Part shown: piece by piece, positions 1 to 8,039 of the stretch | Layout of the letters: each line of letters begins with the position of its first letter | Position numbering within the stretch: position 1 is the first letter of the stretch | DNA from: Bacteroidaceae bacterium | Lineage (GTDB): Bacteria > Bacteroidota > Bacteroidia > Bacteroidales > Bacteroidaceae | Direction of reading: 5' to 3' | NCBI GenBank assembly: GCA_024398635.1 | Contig: JAKSIV010000015.1 | Location: 1-56,541 of the forward strand | Length of the DNA stretch: 56,541 nucleotides | Notes under the pieces: model-generated | The model's database searches: none | What the model was told of the DNA's origin: nothing | What the model saw: only the letters and a program-made list of their open reading frames with translations | Made by a program: the position numbers and the translations under genes

Positions 1-12
1 TTAATCATAGTC

Positions 13-573
13 TTAGATTTGTTCTTTGTACATCTTTTTCAGATAATCCAGGCAATCCATCATCCTATAGACATCTCCCTCTGTATTTTCCATACGATAA
101 TAATTCAGGACACATCCGTCCTTAAGCACCAGAAGGAGTCTGTCATTACAATCAAATAGGGACGTAAAAGTGTTTTTGTAATCAATCATTACGTCAAACG
201 AATGATTCAGATATTTGACGTCATTTATCAAATAACCTATGCCATATTGCTCTGAAAGAGATATTACAACCTTAATCCGGCCTTTCTTGCCCATAATCAT
301 CTCACAGTGACTGCTAAAAGATTCATAGTTTTCAAGACGCTCCAGCTCACATTGGGAACATTTTGTTGAATCAATCCACAACAAAACCGTGACATCCTTG
401 AAAACTGTGTCACTGACCAGATAATACTCCCGGTTCTTAAACAGGAGCAAACTGTCACAATCCAGTTCCTTACCGACAATGCCCTGTTGCATCTTGTTTC
501 CGTAATTACACGATGAAAAGAATGCAGAAATGACTGCCAGGCAAGACAGGAAACCTATAATCACTTTTTTCAT
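13..573 (-). CDS. Thioredoxin-like lipoprotein, last gene of secreted-peptide operon
   Basis: 186 aa. The N-terminus is a lipoprotein signal with lipobox ending at Cys22 (FFSSC), so the mature protein should be anchored in the envelope. After it comes a beta-strand (VTVLLWID, about residues 61-68) followed by KCSQCELERL, a CxxC motif at Cys72/Cys75 placed as in thioredoxin-fold proteins. The rest is consistent with a short thioredoxin-like domain, but I cannot assign it to a named reductase subfamily. It starts 8 bases after the stop of the beta-propeller gene and is probably co-transcribed with it and the two small secreted Cys-containing proteins upstream. By inference it acts on disulfides of envelope partners. 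It could also be a redox-inert relative. The family assignment rests on motif position and context only. Confidence 0.65.
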   Translation of the reverse strand: MKKVIIGFLSCLAVISAFFSSCNYGNKMQQGIVGKELDCDSLLLFKNREYYLVSDTVFKDVTVLLWIDSTKCSQCELERLENYESFSSHCEMIMGKKGRIKVVISLSEQYGIGYLINDVKYLNHSFDVMIDYKNTFTSLFDCNDRLLLVLKDGCVLNYYRMENTEGDVYRMMDCLDYLKKMYKEQI

Positions 574-581
574 CTCACATT

Positions 582-1796
582 TTAATTAAAATCCATCCTG
601 AAAAAAAACATATCGCCTTGCTCTATTTTTTGTGTTTCCACAAATTTCTTTACCTGAACATAGAAAGCCTTGATCTTTTCGTCATGTAGGGATTCTGCCT
701 TTGAAAGTATATAGTAAAGGCTGTATGGAGCGCAACCATAAACCGAGTTGTCATAAACACACAGACGCGTAGATGAGAACAATATATACCTCCAAATGTC
801 CTGTGTGGTTAATTCCAGCACAACGGATTCTTCAAAAAAAGAATCCGGTCGCAACAGTAATCCATAAGTGTTATGATGCTTGTCATACAGCATGATATAA
901 TTCTTCTTGTCAGAAAAGAAATTTACAGTCAGATATCTGTCTGTTTCTGTCAGTTCCGAGAACGAATCGGTAAAACCCTCTCCCATTGTTTTTGCCGATA
1001 CCTCCGGATTCATCTTTTCAAGACCGGTCATTCCGTCAAAATAATCATTTGGCATTTCATGATCCGATTTGAAACGGAATGAAGATTCCACCCCATTCTT
1101 TGTCAATGAAAAAATATTGTAATCATGAGTCAGGATAAACCTGAGTGTGTCATGATACAAATAGGACATGTCTGTATATCCCACGGAGTAGTTGTAACCG
1201 ATATAATGTTCCGGCAAGTATAGGTAGTTATCCAGAAAAGAGCCATCATTATCGTACTTTACACAGTAATGACCATCATATTCACTGTCACCGAAAATAG
1301 AAAGCCCAAAACTGCAATCATCGGTTACATAATATTTTTCAGCTCTTACTTCATGTCTGTTCAAAAAAGAAAGGAAGTTACCGTTTTCATCAAAACATAA
1401 GACCCGTCCTGCCGATCTGTCATAAATCATCAAAGTGTCTGTTTTAATAAACATGTTACCCACGCTTATGATTTCGCCCCTACCGCGTCCTTTTAATGGT
1501 TTTGAAAAACGCAAATGACCTGATTTATCATAACCTATCAGATAATCTGTCCTGTCTGAAAGGAAGTAATAACCTTTATCAGAGACCGACATCCTAGGAT
1601 ATCGCAAGTGCACCCAACTGTCTTCTACAGCAAGGTTTAATACATCGATTCTTTTTATTCTGTCTATAATGTCAAAGCAATCTGACTGATCCGTCAAATC
1701 AATTATCTGCTTTGACTCAAAGCCATACAACTCTTTCCTGTCTGAGCAGGAAACAAGCAACAACAATAACGTGATTGAATAAACAAAGCGTTTCAT
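582..1796 (-). CDS. Six-bladed beta-propeller lipoprotein
   Basis: 404 aa with a lipoprotein signal whose lipobox ends at Cys17 (LLLVSC). The mature region is built of repeated beta-rich segments of the kind FLSDRTDYLIGYDKSGHLRF and MLYDKHHNTYGLLLRP, which match the 6-bladed beta-propeller (DUF5128-like) proteins common in Bacteroidales. No catalytic motif is evident; such proteins are usually treated as surface or periplasmic binding or scaffold proteins of unknown ligand. It lies 43 bases downstream of a small secreted peptide gene, and the gap holds a strong hairpin (1812-1837). It is followed after 8 bases by a thioredoxin-like lipoprotein. Genes of this family are often seen next to NVEALA-type small proteins, which supports one functional unit. 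Family call fairly sure, function unknown. Confidence 0.75.
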   Translation of the reverse strand: MKRFVYSITLLLLLVSCSDRKELYGFESKQIIDLTDQSDCFDIIDRIKRIDVLNLAVEDSWVHLRYPRMSVSDKGYYFLSDRTDYLIGYDKSGHLRFSKPLKGRGRGEIISVGNMFIKTDTLMIYDRSAGRVLCFDENGNFLSFLNRHEVRAEKYYVTDDCSFGLSIFGDSEYDGHYCVKYDNDGSFLDNYLYLPEHYIGYNYSVGYTDMSYLYHDTLRFILTHDYNIFSLTKNGVESSFRFKSDHEMPNDYFDGMTGLEKMNPEVSAKTMGEGFTDSFSELTETDRYLTVNFFSDKKNYIMLYDKHHNTYGLLLRPDSFFEESVVLELTTQDIWRYILFSSTRLCVYDNSVYGCAPYSLYYILSKAESLHDEKIKAFYVQVKKFVETQKIEQGDMFFFRMDFN

Positions 1797-1811
1797 ATAA
1801 ACTGGTTTTAA

Positions 1812-1837
1812 ATATTTGGGGCCGAAGCCCCAAATAT
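1812..1837 (-). promoter_or_regulatory. Intra-operon hairpin with UUCG-type loop
   Basis: Perfect 11-bp inverted repeat (ATATTTGGGGC / GCCCCAAATAT) with a 4-base loop, read as TTCG on the minus strand. It sits in the 43-base gap between the second small secreted peptide gene and the beta-propeller gene. Only a weak T-stretch follows, so it is more likely a processing, stability or partial-termination element than a full terminator. Confidence 0.6.
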
Positions 1838-1839
1838 GA

Positions 1840-2217
1840 TCAATAATACATATACTCCGGAACTACCGTCAATCTGGTCATAACCCCATTATTATTGAGA
1901 AATGCGCCTACAAATCTCATTTCACACATGGAATTATCTTTTTGATGGCACCATTGTTCTATGACCGACGTACCCGAAATATTGCTGAACCCATATATTT
2001 TGCAGAATTCCTTAACAGAGATTTCCCTGCTGGTAAGAGACGTTTCAAATTGAATCTGAACCTCCTCACCGTTCATGTTCATCCAACCATACCAGGGTTC
2101 ATTTGCAGCATATGCTATTTGTGTATCAAACAGCAACGCCTTTCGAACAGATCCTATGGAAACAAAAGATGCCATAGCAACCGATAATATCAGCAAGAAA
2201 AACAAGCGTCTTTTCAT
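1840..2217 (-). CDS. Small secreted Cys-containing protein, NVEALA-like (copy 1)
   Basis: 125 aa. The N-terminal hydrophobic segment (residues 5-22) runs into the motif RKALLFDTQIAYA, after which signal peptidase cleavage is likely. The mature part of about 90 residues holds three Cys and ends with the arrangement C-x7-C-x5-G-x6-NG. The gene 14 bases upstream encodes a protein with the same leader motif and the same C-terminal spacing, so the two are tandem paralogues despite low overall identity. Size, leader and neighbours (beta-propeller and thioredoxin-like lipoproteins) resemble the Bacteroidales NVEALA family of small exported proteins. The literal NVEALA string is absent, so I call it NVEALA-like. 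Function is unknown. Roles as a secreted peptide, an adhesin subunit or a toxin-like product would all fit. Confidence 0.6.
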   Translation of the reverse strand: MKRRLFFLLILSVAMASFVSIGSVRKALLFDTQIAYAANEPWYGWMNMNGEEVQIQFETSLTSREISVKEFCKIYGFSNISGTSVIEQWCHQKDNSMCEMRFVGAFLNNNGVMTRLTVVPEYMYY

Positions 2218-2231
2218 ATAAAACCATCCTG

Positions 2232-2636
2232 TTAAAATGGATTACTCCACACTTGAATAACCTGACCATTGGGTGTTACTATGGCCACTCCCGTCATAGA
2301 TAAAGGACATAAATTATTCCTATCATTATCGCAATGGGTTTCAAATATCCTACATGCATTAAGTGCCGTATGGGACATATTGGCACTGGCTTGTAAGTCA
2401 TCATAACTGGCTCCCACACCGCCACTCCAACTACTGGGATTATCAAACTGAGTTGTCTTGGGGTAGAAATTGTAAAGTGCCAGATGTTCATTCCCGTCCG
2501 ATCCATAAACATATGCCATGGTGGGATCCGCATATGCCATTTGAGTGTCAAAAAACAATGCACGCTTTAACGGACTGACAGTTATTACTGATAGTGCTGC
2601 TACTATTACCAGCAGATAGTAATGTTTCTTTTTCAT
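2232..2636 (-). CDS. Small secreted Cys-containing protein, NVEALA-like (copy 2)
   Basis: 134 aa and first clear gene of the four-gene minus-strand operon. Residues 1-22 form a signal-like hydrophobic segment followed by KRALFFDTQMAYA, nearly identical to the leader end of the next gene. The mature part (about 98 residues) has a Ser/Gly-rich centre and three Cys, ending C-x7-C-x5-G-x7-NG, which aligns with the neighbouring paralogue. The start codon has no strong Shine-Dalgarno sequence, as is usual in this phylum. Its upstream region is long (about 600 bases to a minus-strand promoter candidate) and structured. Probable NVEALA-like exported peptide with unknown activity. Confidence 0.6.
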   Translation of the reverse strand: MKKKHYYLLVIVAALSVITVSPLKRALFFDTQMAYADPTMAYVYGSDGNEHLALYNFYPKTTQFDNPSSWSGGVGASYDDLQASANMSHTALNACRIFETHCDNDRNNLCPLSMTGVAIVTPNGQVIQVWSNPF

Positions 2637-2847
2637 TGTACTTTTTTTAATTAGTTGGTTAATGGATTAATAATTCTGACAGTTGGTATCAGATACCGAA
2701 TCGGTTTGATCACAAGCATATTTTTTGCTGTTTGCAGATTTTTGGTTACACTTTAGACCTGGAACATAAATGAGTGTTTACATGGTACTTTGCAAGGGTC
2801 TCGATGCTTTGAATCACATTTGTATTCCAAGATCCTTTGACGGTTTC

Positions 2848-3132
2848 TCACATTTCCCAACCGACCGGGCCAGAGTCCGTATCAACTGAATGACGACTCT
2901 GACCCGAACGGAAGGCCGGAACATTTGGCACCCTTTCTGCCTTTTTACATGTTACGGGCGTGTTTTTCAATGGACACGAATACCAAGATGAAAGAAAGTA
3001 TTGTATATAAAAATCTTTGCCTGAAAGCAAAACAATCCCCAAGCCTGACCGAAATTCTCCGGCCGACTTGGGGCTATATCCCAAATCAGAAAAAAAGCTC
3101 TGACAGGAAAAGGACACAAACAAGGTTATCAC
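2848..3132 (-). other. Doubtful 94-codon frame, possibly part of a repeated element
   Basis: The frame begins with GTG at 3132 and its product would start with a hydrophobic stretch, then GYSPKSAGEFRSGLGIVLL and near the end VPAFRSGQSRHSVDTDSGPV. I have an impression, which cannot be checked here, that near-identical short frames are annotated repeatedly in Bacteroidales genomes. That would mark a dispersed element rather than a protein gene. The overlapping opposite strand is open too, and a hairpin (2867-2905) lies inside. I lean towards non-coding. Confidence 0.3.
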
Positions 3133-3178
3133 AATAAAAGCATTAATTGGTTACAAAAGCTATTACATTTTTGGCCAA

Positions 3179-3225
3179 CAAAAAAAGTCACATCTTAGAA
3201 TCCTTGCGTTTCTAAGCATGCGACT
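3179..3225 (-). terminator. Attenuator-like hairpin with U-run in leader of peptide operon
   Basis: On the minus strand, 3225 to 3186 forms a long imperfect stem: AGTCGCATGCTTAGAA pairs with TTCTAAGATGTGACT, leaving one mismatch and one bulge. The loop is about 10 bases, and a run of seven Ts ends near 3180. No minus-strand gene lies upstream for it to terminate. A candidate promoter (-7 box at 3243-3250) would start transcription about 10 bases before it, so it fits an attenuator or a terminator of a very short RNA. Confidence 0.5.
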
Positions 3226-3242
3226 TATATCTGTTTGCTCTG

Positions 3243-3274
3243 CAAATATAGGGTTTGGATTTTTTACACGCAAC
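3243..3274 (-). promoter_or_regulatory. Candidate promoter for leader RNA/peptide operon
   Basis: The minus strand reads TATATTTG (3250-3243), a perfect TAnnTTTG -7 box, with GTTG (3274-3271) 20 bases upstream. Expected start point is about 3236-3239, immediately before the attenuator-like hairpin. Confidence 0.45.
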
Positions 3275-3378
3275 ACTTTCAAAGTTTTTTTTCAAATCAA
3301 CATCCCGAACGTAGAGTTTTTTTACATTATCTTTACGTACTCTAAAACAGTCAGTAATCAATATCAAAACCAACTATA

Positions 3379-4443
3379 ATGAAGAAAACATTTCCACTCC
3401 TGTTTCTATCAGTCCTAATGATGGCATGTGCAGATACTAATGACATATATTATCTGCATGGTTATTTCCATGATACTGAGAGCAAGACCGCTTATATTAT
3501 ATGTTCGGGCCAGGTAATTGACTCAACCAAGATGGACAGCACCCATCAGTTTGTCTTTACCGGAACCCAGACCACACCCCAACTGGTGTATGTAGCCGAT
3601 GGCAGAACCGTACGCGCATCCAAAAACGCCTGTCAGATCGTGCTGGAGCCCGGTATGCTGTCCGTATTCGCGCGTCCCGACCATGAAGGTGAGTATGATG
3701 TTTTGGGCACAGAGTCAAACAACCTGCTCACAGAGATGGATAAGAAAGAGCGTGAGCTTGATCAAAAATACGACGAGTTGAACGGCCAGAAAGAGGAGCA
3801 GGATAAGCTTGTTGATGAATGGTACTCCTATCTTAGGAATAACACCAAGAAACATACTGACATACTGTTTGGTGTGGTTTGCCTGCGTGAAGTCTCCTAT
3901 GAACAGGACCCCGCAGTGACCAGAAAGATGTTGGATGCTTTCAAGCCCCGGTTGCAACAGTCCGAGATATGGAAACAACTTGACGAGCATAATGTCAAGG
4001 CACTGGCTACAGCACCCGGAAAGAAATACATTGAATTCAGCCAGACTGATCTGAACGGAAATGTGATAGCATCAAAGGATGTCATGGCTACTCCCGGAGT
4101 CAAATATGTACTGATAGACTTCTGGGCATCATGGTGCGGACCATGCATGCGTGAGCTGCCGTATCTTAAGGAGACATACAGCAAATATTTCAGTAAGGGA
4201 TTCCAGATCCTGGGCGTATCGCTGGACAGCAACCGTGATGCATGGCTCAAGGCTATCGAGGACAATCAGATGAACTGGATACAGGTAAGTGATGTCAAGG
4301 CATGGCAGAATGAAGTGGCCCAGCTGTACGGCATCAATTCAATACCTTCCAATTTCCTGGTCGAGGCAAGTACCGGTAAGATAATTGCCACAGGTCTCAG
4401 AGGAGATGACCTGCAAAAGAAGATAGCAGAACTACTTAAGTAA
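3379..4443 (+). CDS. TlpA-family thiol-disulfide lipoprotein with DUF4369 domain
   Basis: 354 aa. Lipoprotein signal with lipobox ending at Cys17 (LMMAC). Residues about 22-125 look like the DUF4369 beta-rich domain that precedes many Bacteroidetes TlpA proteins. A charged helical linker (about 120-150, KKERELDQKYDELNGQKEE) follows. The C-terminal thioredoxin fold carries the active site WASWCGPC at about residues 249-256 and a cis-Pro region INSIPSNFL. The protein is expected to reduce or rearrange disulfides in the periplasm, tethered to a membrane. The flippase gene starts 9 bases after its stop, so the two are probably co-transcribed. The intact CxxC contrasts with the related protein at 8668-9840, which has lost it. 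Confidence 0.88.
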   Translation: MKKTFPLLFLSVLMMACADTNDIYYLHGYFHDTESKTAYIICSGQVIDSTKMDSTHQFVFTGTQTTPQLVYVADGRTVRASKNACQIVLEPGMLSVFARPDHEGEYDVLGTESNNLLTEMDKKERELDQKYDELNGQKEEQDKLVDEWYSYLRNNTKKHTDILFGVVCLREVSYEQDPAVTRKMLDAFKPRLQQSEIWKQLDEHNVKALATAPGKKYIEFSQTDLNGNVIASKDVMATPGVKYVLIDFWASWCGPCMRELPYLKETYSKYFSKGFQILGVSLDSNRDAWLKAIEDNQMNWIQVSDVKAWQNEVAQLYGINSIPSNFLVEASTGKIIATGLRGDDLQKKIAELLK

Positions 4444-4452
4444 TATAGGATA

Positions 4453-5955
4453 ATGGCAAACAGCAAGATGGCATCGTTGGCCAAGGATACGGCCATATAC
4501 GGAGTGAGTAGTATCATAGGCAGGTTTCTGAACTATCTGCTCGTACCTATTCACACAAAGTTTATAAATCCTGCCAGCGGCGGTTACGGTATCGTGACCG
4601 AAATGTATGCATGGGCCGCACTGCTGTTTGTACTCCTTACCTTTGGTATGGAGACCACATTCTTCAGGTTTGCCAGTAAGGAGGGTGAGAACGAGTCAAT
4701 GGTATACAGCACCGCACTGCGTCTGGTCGGCGGAGTGGGACTGATATTCGTTATCCTGGCATTCTTGTTCCTAGGGCCCATATCTCAGTTCCTTGGATAT
4801 GCCGATCATCCTGAATATGCAGGTTGTTTTGCTATAATCGCCGCACTTGATGCGTTCCAGGCCATACTTTTCAGCCGCCTGCGTCAGCAGCATCGGCCCA
4901 TCAAGTTCATGACGCTCAAGATGGCGTTCATAATACCGAATGTACTGCTGAACATATTCGTATTCTGGCTCATGCCCAAGATGTTCGGTTTCATGCCGGG
5001 ACTGGAAAGCATTTATATAAAGTATAACTACGGCGTAGGTCTGATATTTTTTGTGAATCTGCTGTGCACATTCTGTGTGACATTCGGATTCATCAAGGAA
5101 CTCAAGGGCATTACATTCGGATTTGACGGCAAGCTGGCACGCCGCATGCTGGCGTATGCGTGGCCCATCCTGCTGTTGGGTCTGGTAGGAATACTTAACC
5201 AAGTGTTTGACAAGATTGCATTCAAACATATCGTGACAGACCCCAAGGTTGGTGAAGTCCAACTGGGCATATACGGAGCCTGCTGCAAGATAGCCATGCT
5301 GTTGGCCCTGCTCACTCAGGCATTCCGGTATGCGTATGAGCCGTTCGTATTCGGCGGCAGCAAGGACAAGAACTCCAGCGAGACATTGGCTCAAGGTATG
5401 AAATACTTTGTGATATTCGGTATCCTGGCATTCCTGGGTGTGATGTTCTATTTACCTATTTTCCGTTATCTGGTAACCAACCATGACTATTGGGTAGGAT
5501 TAAAGGTGGTTCCCATAGTGATGCTTGCAGAGCTGTTTATGGGCATATATTTCAACCTGTCGTTCTGGTATAAACTGATAGACAAGACGTGGTGGGGCGC
5601 AGTGATGAGCGGCATAGGAGCAGCCGTAATGATATGCATCAACTGGATATTCGTTCCCAAGTATGGCTATATTGCCTGCGCTTGGGGAGGATTTGCCGGA
5701 TATGGCACATGCATGCTGCTCTCCTATTTCATCGGCCAGAAGAAGAGTCCCATCAATTATCCTTTGACGGACATCTTCAAGTACGTCATACTGGCTGCTG
5801 TTCTCTACATAATTTACTTAGGTGCAGAGCCCCTGCCTACATGGGCATCGCTCATAATCAACACCGTCCTGATTTGCATATACCTGGGATACCTCTTCAA
5901 GAAGGATCTTCCTCTCAAATCCCTCCCGGTCATAGGCAAGTATTTCCGCAGATAA
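4453..5955 (+). CDS. Polysaccharide/oligosaccharide flippase (MOP superfamily)
   Basis: 500 aa, almost entirely hydrophobic with about 14 predicted membrane helices. The N-terminus (SLAKDTAIYGVSSIIGRFLN) matches the start of Wzx-like polysaccharide biosynthesis proteins of Bacteroidetes, where the conserved Gly/Arg of the first helix lie. Length is typical. It should move lipid-linked saccharides across the inner membrane; the substrate (O-antigen, capsule or other glycan) cannot be read from the sequence, since no glycosyltransferase cluster surrounds it. It follows the TlpA-type gene closely and precedes the leucine-rich secreted protein by 21 bases. Confidence 0.88.
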   Translation: MANSKMASLAKDTAIYGVSSIIGRFLNYLLVPIHTKFINPASGGYGIVTEMYAWAALLFVLLTFGMETTFFRFASKEGENESMVYSTALRLVGGVGLIFVILAFLFLGPISQFLGYADHPEYAGCFAIIAALDAFQAILFSRLRQQHRPIKFMTLKMAFIIPNVLLNIFVFWLMPKMFGFMPGLESIYIKYNYGVGLIFFVNLLCTFCVTFGFIKELKGITFGFDGKLARRMLAYAWPILLLGLVGILNQVFDKIAFKHIVTDPKVGEVQLGIYGACCKIAMLLALLTQAFRYAYEPFVFGGSKDKNSSETLAQGMKYFVIFGILAFLGVMFYLPIFRYLVTNHDYWVGLKVVPIVMLAELFMGIYFNLSFWYKLIDKTWWGAVMSGIGAAVMICINWIFVPKYGYIACAWGGFAGYGTCMLLSYFIGQKKSPINYPLTDIFKYVILAAVLYIIYLGAEPLPTWASLIINTVLICIYLGYLFKKDLPLKSLPVIGKYFRR

Positions 5956-5976
5956 TAACCCTCAAAAAAAAGGATT

Positions 5977-7653
5977 ATGAAAAAGCTTCTTGTTTCTTTA
6001 GTGTTATCTTTCGTTGTACTGGTATCAAAAGCCATCAACTTTACCGTTGACGGTATCTACTACTATACTATCGACGATGAACGGGTTTCTGTCGGAGTAG
6101 ACAGCGAGTGGGACGCAGTCAACAGTAAGATGATTTACCATTATTATACCGGAAGCCTTACAATCCCATCGTCAGTTACTTACAATGAAAAGACATATAA
6201 GGTGACTTGTGTATACCTTTGGGGTTGTTCAGAACTGACAAGCATAACCCTCCCAAGTACTCTCAAGGAGATTGCAGAGGGCGGTTTTGCTGACTGTTCC
6301 CAACTCACACAGATTACGCTGCCCGAATCACTCAAGAAGATAGGAGGCTTTGCTTTTCAAAGTTGTGACAATATCAAAGAGATAACCATCCCTGCATCTG
6401 TACGGGAAATAGGTCAGGACGCCTTTACCTTATCAGGGATTGAGAAGTTTGTTATCAAGGATCTGGCTGCATGGTGCGGTGTCAAAAAAGCAGGCGGATT
6501 TATCAGCAGCACCACCAAGGTATTTCTGAATGACAAGGAGATAAAGGATCTGGTCGTTCCGGACGGCGTCACAATCATCGAGCCCAACACATTCAACGGA
6601 TTCAAGAGCATTGAGACCGTCTATATTCCCGCCGATGTTGATTCAATCGGTGACAACGCTTTTCTGGGATGCACAAACATAAGTAAGGTTACCACCCATG
6701 ATGTCGCTTCATGGTGTGGAATACGTTTCGGCAATACAATGATCCTTCAAAACGGATCCATCATGTTTCTATCCAATCCCGTCTGCATCTCACGGAACCT
6801 CTACATAGGTAATGAGCAGTTGACCGAGCTGAATATTCCGGAAGGCGTCAAGGAGATTGGTTTCAGCGCATTTGAGCGTTGTCTTGGAATCACCAAGGTC
6901 ACTTTCCCCTCAACACTCAAAAAAGTCGGGGCCGATGCGTTTTACAATTGCACCGATATACAGATAGTTGACTTAACCTCATTGCAGGATTACTGCAGTA
7001 TTGATTTCGGCAATACCGGCAGCAATCCGTTCCAGGATTATATGATGGACCGGGCATGGACCTGGATGCTCATAAACGGAGAGTATATTCGCGACCGGAA
7101 CGTACTGCAGATACAGGACGGACTTACCGAGGTTAAGGCCAACAGTTTTGCCAAAGTTGATAATGTGGGCACTGTAATAATCCCGGCATCGGTTAGCAAG
7201 ATTGGACGTCAGGCTTTCTACACATCGGTACGTAACCTATACACCGTCTACATTAACGGACATATTGCCGATATGGGTGAACTGGCGTTTGGAAACTGTC
7301 CTTACATTGGCACATTATATGTCAATGACGCCAATCCCGACTCCATTCCTGACAACGCGTTCTATAACTATTATCACCCCTCAAACAACGTTACTCTGGG
7401 CCTGGATTATAACTACAAGAATACCAAGCTGATAGTGCCGGTGGGAGCCAAGGTAAAGTATCAGCAGGCAAGCGGCTGGAAACAGTTCCAAAACATTGAG
7501 GAGACCGACTTTACTAAGACTACGGACATAAAAGAAGACGCCAGCGGCATCAAGGAGAGTTATACGCTGGACGGTCGCCAGGCAACTCCTTCCGCTGGAG
7601 TCATAATCATTGAACGTTTGAGCGACGGCTCAACCCGCAAGGTCTTAAGATAA
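5977..7653 (+). CDS. Secreted BspA-like leucine-rich repeat protein
   Basis: 558 aa with a cleavable signal peptide (about residues 1-19, ending VSKA). The body is made of LRR_5/BspA-type repeats, for example LTSITLPSTLKEIAEGGFADC, GVKEIGFSAFERCLG and VIIPASVSKIGRQAF, interrupted by segments with ASWCGI and AAWCGV. The last about 35 residues (YTLDGRQAT...GVIIIERLSDGSTRKVLR) are the short C-terminal tail often found on exported Prevotella/Bacteroides proteins. Such proteins usually sit at the cell surface and bind host or bacterial ligands, though no ligand can be inferred here. An AAAAGGA stretch just ahead of the ATG may be its ribosome binding site. Its last 9 bases overlap the convergent HIT gene. 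Confidence 0.87.
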   Translation: MKKLLVSLVLSFVVLVSKAINFTVDGIYYYTIDDERVSVGVDSEWDAVNSKMIYHYYTGSLTIPSSVTYNEKTYKVTCVYLWGCSELTSITLPSTLKEIAEGGFADCSQLTQITLPESLKKIGGFAFQSCDNIKEITIPASVREIGQDAFTLSGIEKFVIKDLAAWCGVKKAGGFISSTTKVFLNDKEIKDLVVPDGVTIIEPNTFNGFKSIETVYIPADVDSIGDNAFLGCTNISKVTTHDVASWCGIRFGNTMILQNGSIMFLSNPVCISRNLYIGNEQLTELNIPEGVKEIGFSAFERCLGITKVTFPSTLKKVGADAFYNCTDIQIVDLTSLQDYCSIDFGNTGSNPFQDYMMDRAWTWMLINGEYIRDRNVLQIQDGLTEVKANSFAKVDNVGTVIIPASVSKIGRQAFYTSVRNLYTVYINGHIADMGELAFGNCPYIGTLYVNDANPDSIPDNAFYNYYHPSNNVTLGLDYNYKNTKLIVPVGAKVKYQQASGWKQFQNIEETDFTKTTDIKEDASGIKESYTLDGRQATPSAGVIIIERLSDGSTRKVLR

Positions 7654-8037
7654 GGCTGCGCGAATATCGGCAGCTATCTTCTCTAATTCCTCAGGTATAA
7701 GTTTGAGTTTGGGATTGCAGAAAAGCATATCCTTCTCACTCTGCATGGGGATAAGATGGATGTGTGCATGCGGAACCTCCAGGCCCAGCACTGCCTCACC
7801 TACCTTAATGCAGTTGAACACTTTCTTCTGAGCTGCAGCAATCTTCTTGGCAAAGAGCTGTAGGTCACAGAGCTCCTGGTCTGTCAGGTCAAACAGGTAA
7901 TCAACCTCACGTTTGGGAATGCACAGAACGTGACCTTTTACCAACGGGTTGATATCCAGGAACGCAAAGCAGTTCTCCGTCTCGGCAATCTTGTAGCAGG
8001 GAATCTCACCTGCTATAATACGGCTGAAAATTGTCAT
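7645..8037 (-). CDS. HIT family nucleotide hydrolase/transferase
   Basis: 130 aa, full length for a single-domain histidine-triad protein. The catalytic HxHxH triad is at residues 90-94 (PHAHIHLIP), with the family's KGHVLCIPKR strand pair at about 34-43. Such proteins hydrolyse phosphoramidate or adenylylated substrates such as AMP-lysine or AMP-NH2 in the cytoplasm. It begins 2 bases after the greA stop codon and is thus the second gene of a greA-HIT operon. The 3' end overlaps the convergent leucine-rich gene by 9 bases. Confidence 0.9.
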   Translation of the reverse strand: MTIFSRIIAGEIPCYKIAETENCFAFLDINPLVKGHVLCIPKREVDYLFDLTDQELCDLQLFAKKIAAAQKKVFNCIKVGEAVLGLEVPHAHIHLIPMQSEKDMLFCNPKLKLIPEELEKIAADIRAALS

Positions 8038-8039
8038 AA

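Larger units (their letters stand above)
2637..3378. other. Long intergenic/leader region with hairpins and possible repeat element
   Basis: About 740 bases without a convincing gene, between the minus-strand peptide operon and a plus-strand TlpA gene. It holds a minus-strand promoter candidate (3243-3274), a hairpin with a T-run just downstream (3179-3225), a possible 94-codon GTG-start minus-strand frame (2848-3132) and an 11-bp near-perfect inverted repeat at 2867-2877/2895-2905 (GGGCCAGAGTC / GACTCTGACCC) inside that frame. On the plus strand a weak -7-like box TATCTTTA lies at 3328-3335 ahead of the gene at 3379. Confidence 0.55.

Noticed and set aside
2294..2563. 89-codon minus-strand frame overlapping the first small peptide gene
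   Set aside because: Out of frame with a gene that has a signal peptide and a paralogue; Met/His/Trp-rich product typical of a shadow.
4771..5394. 207-codon minus-strand frame inside the flippase gene
   Set aside because: Hydrophilic product without recognisable domains, opposite a gene with good family match.
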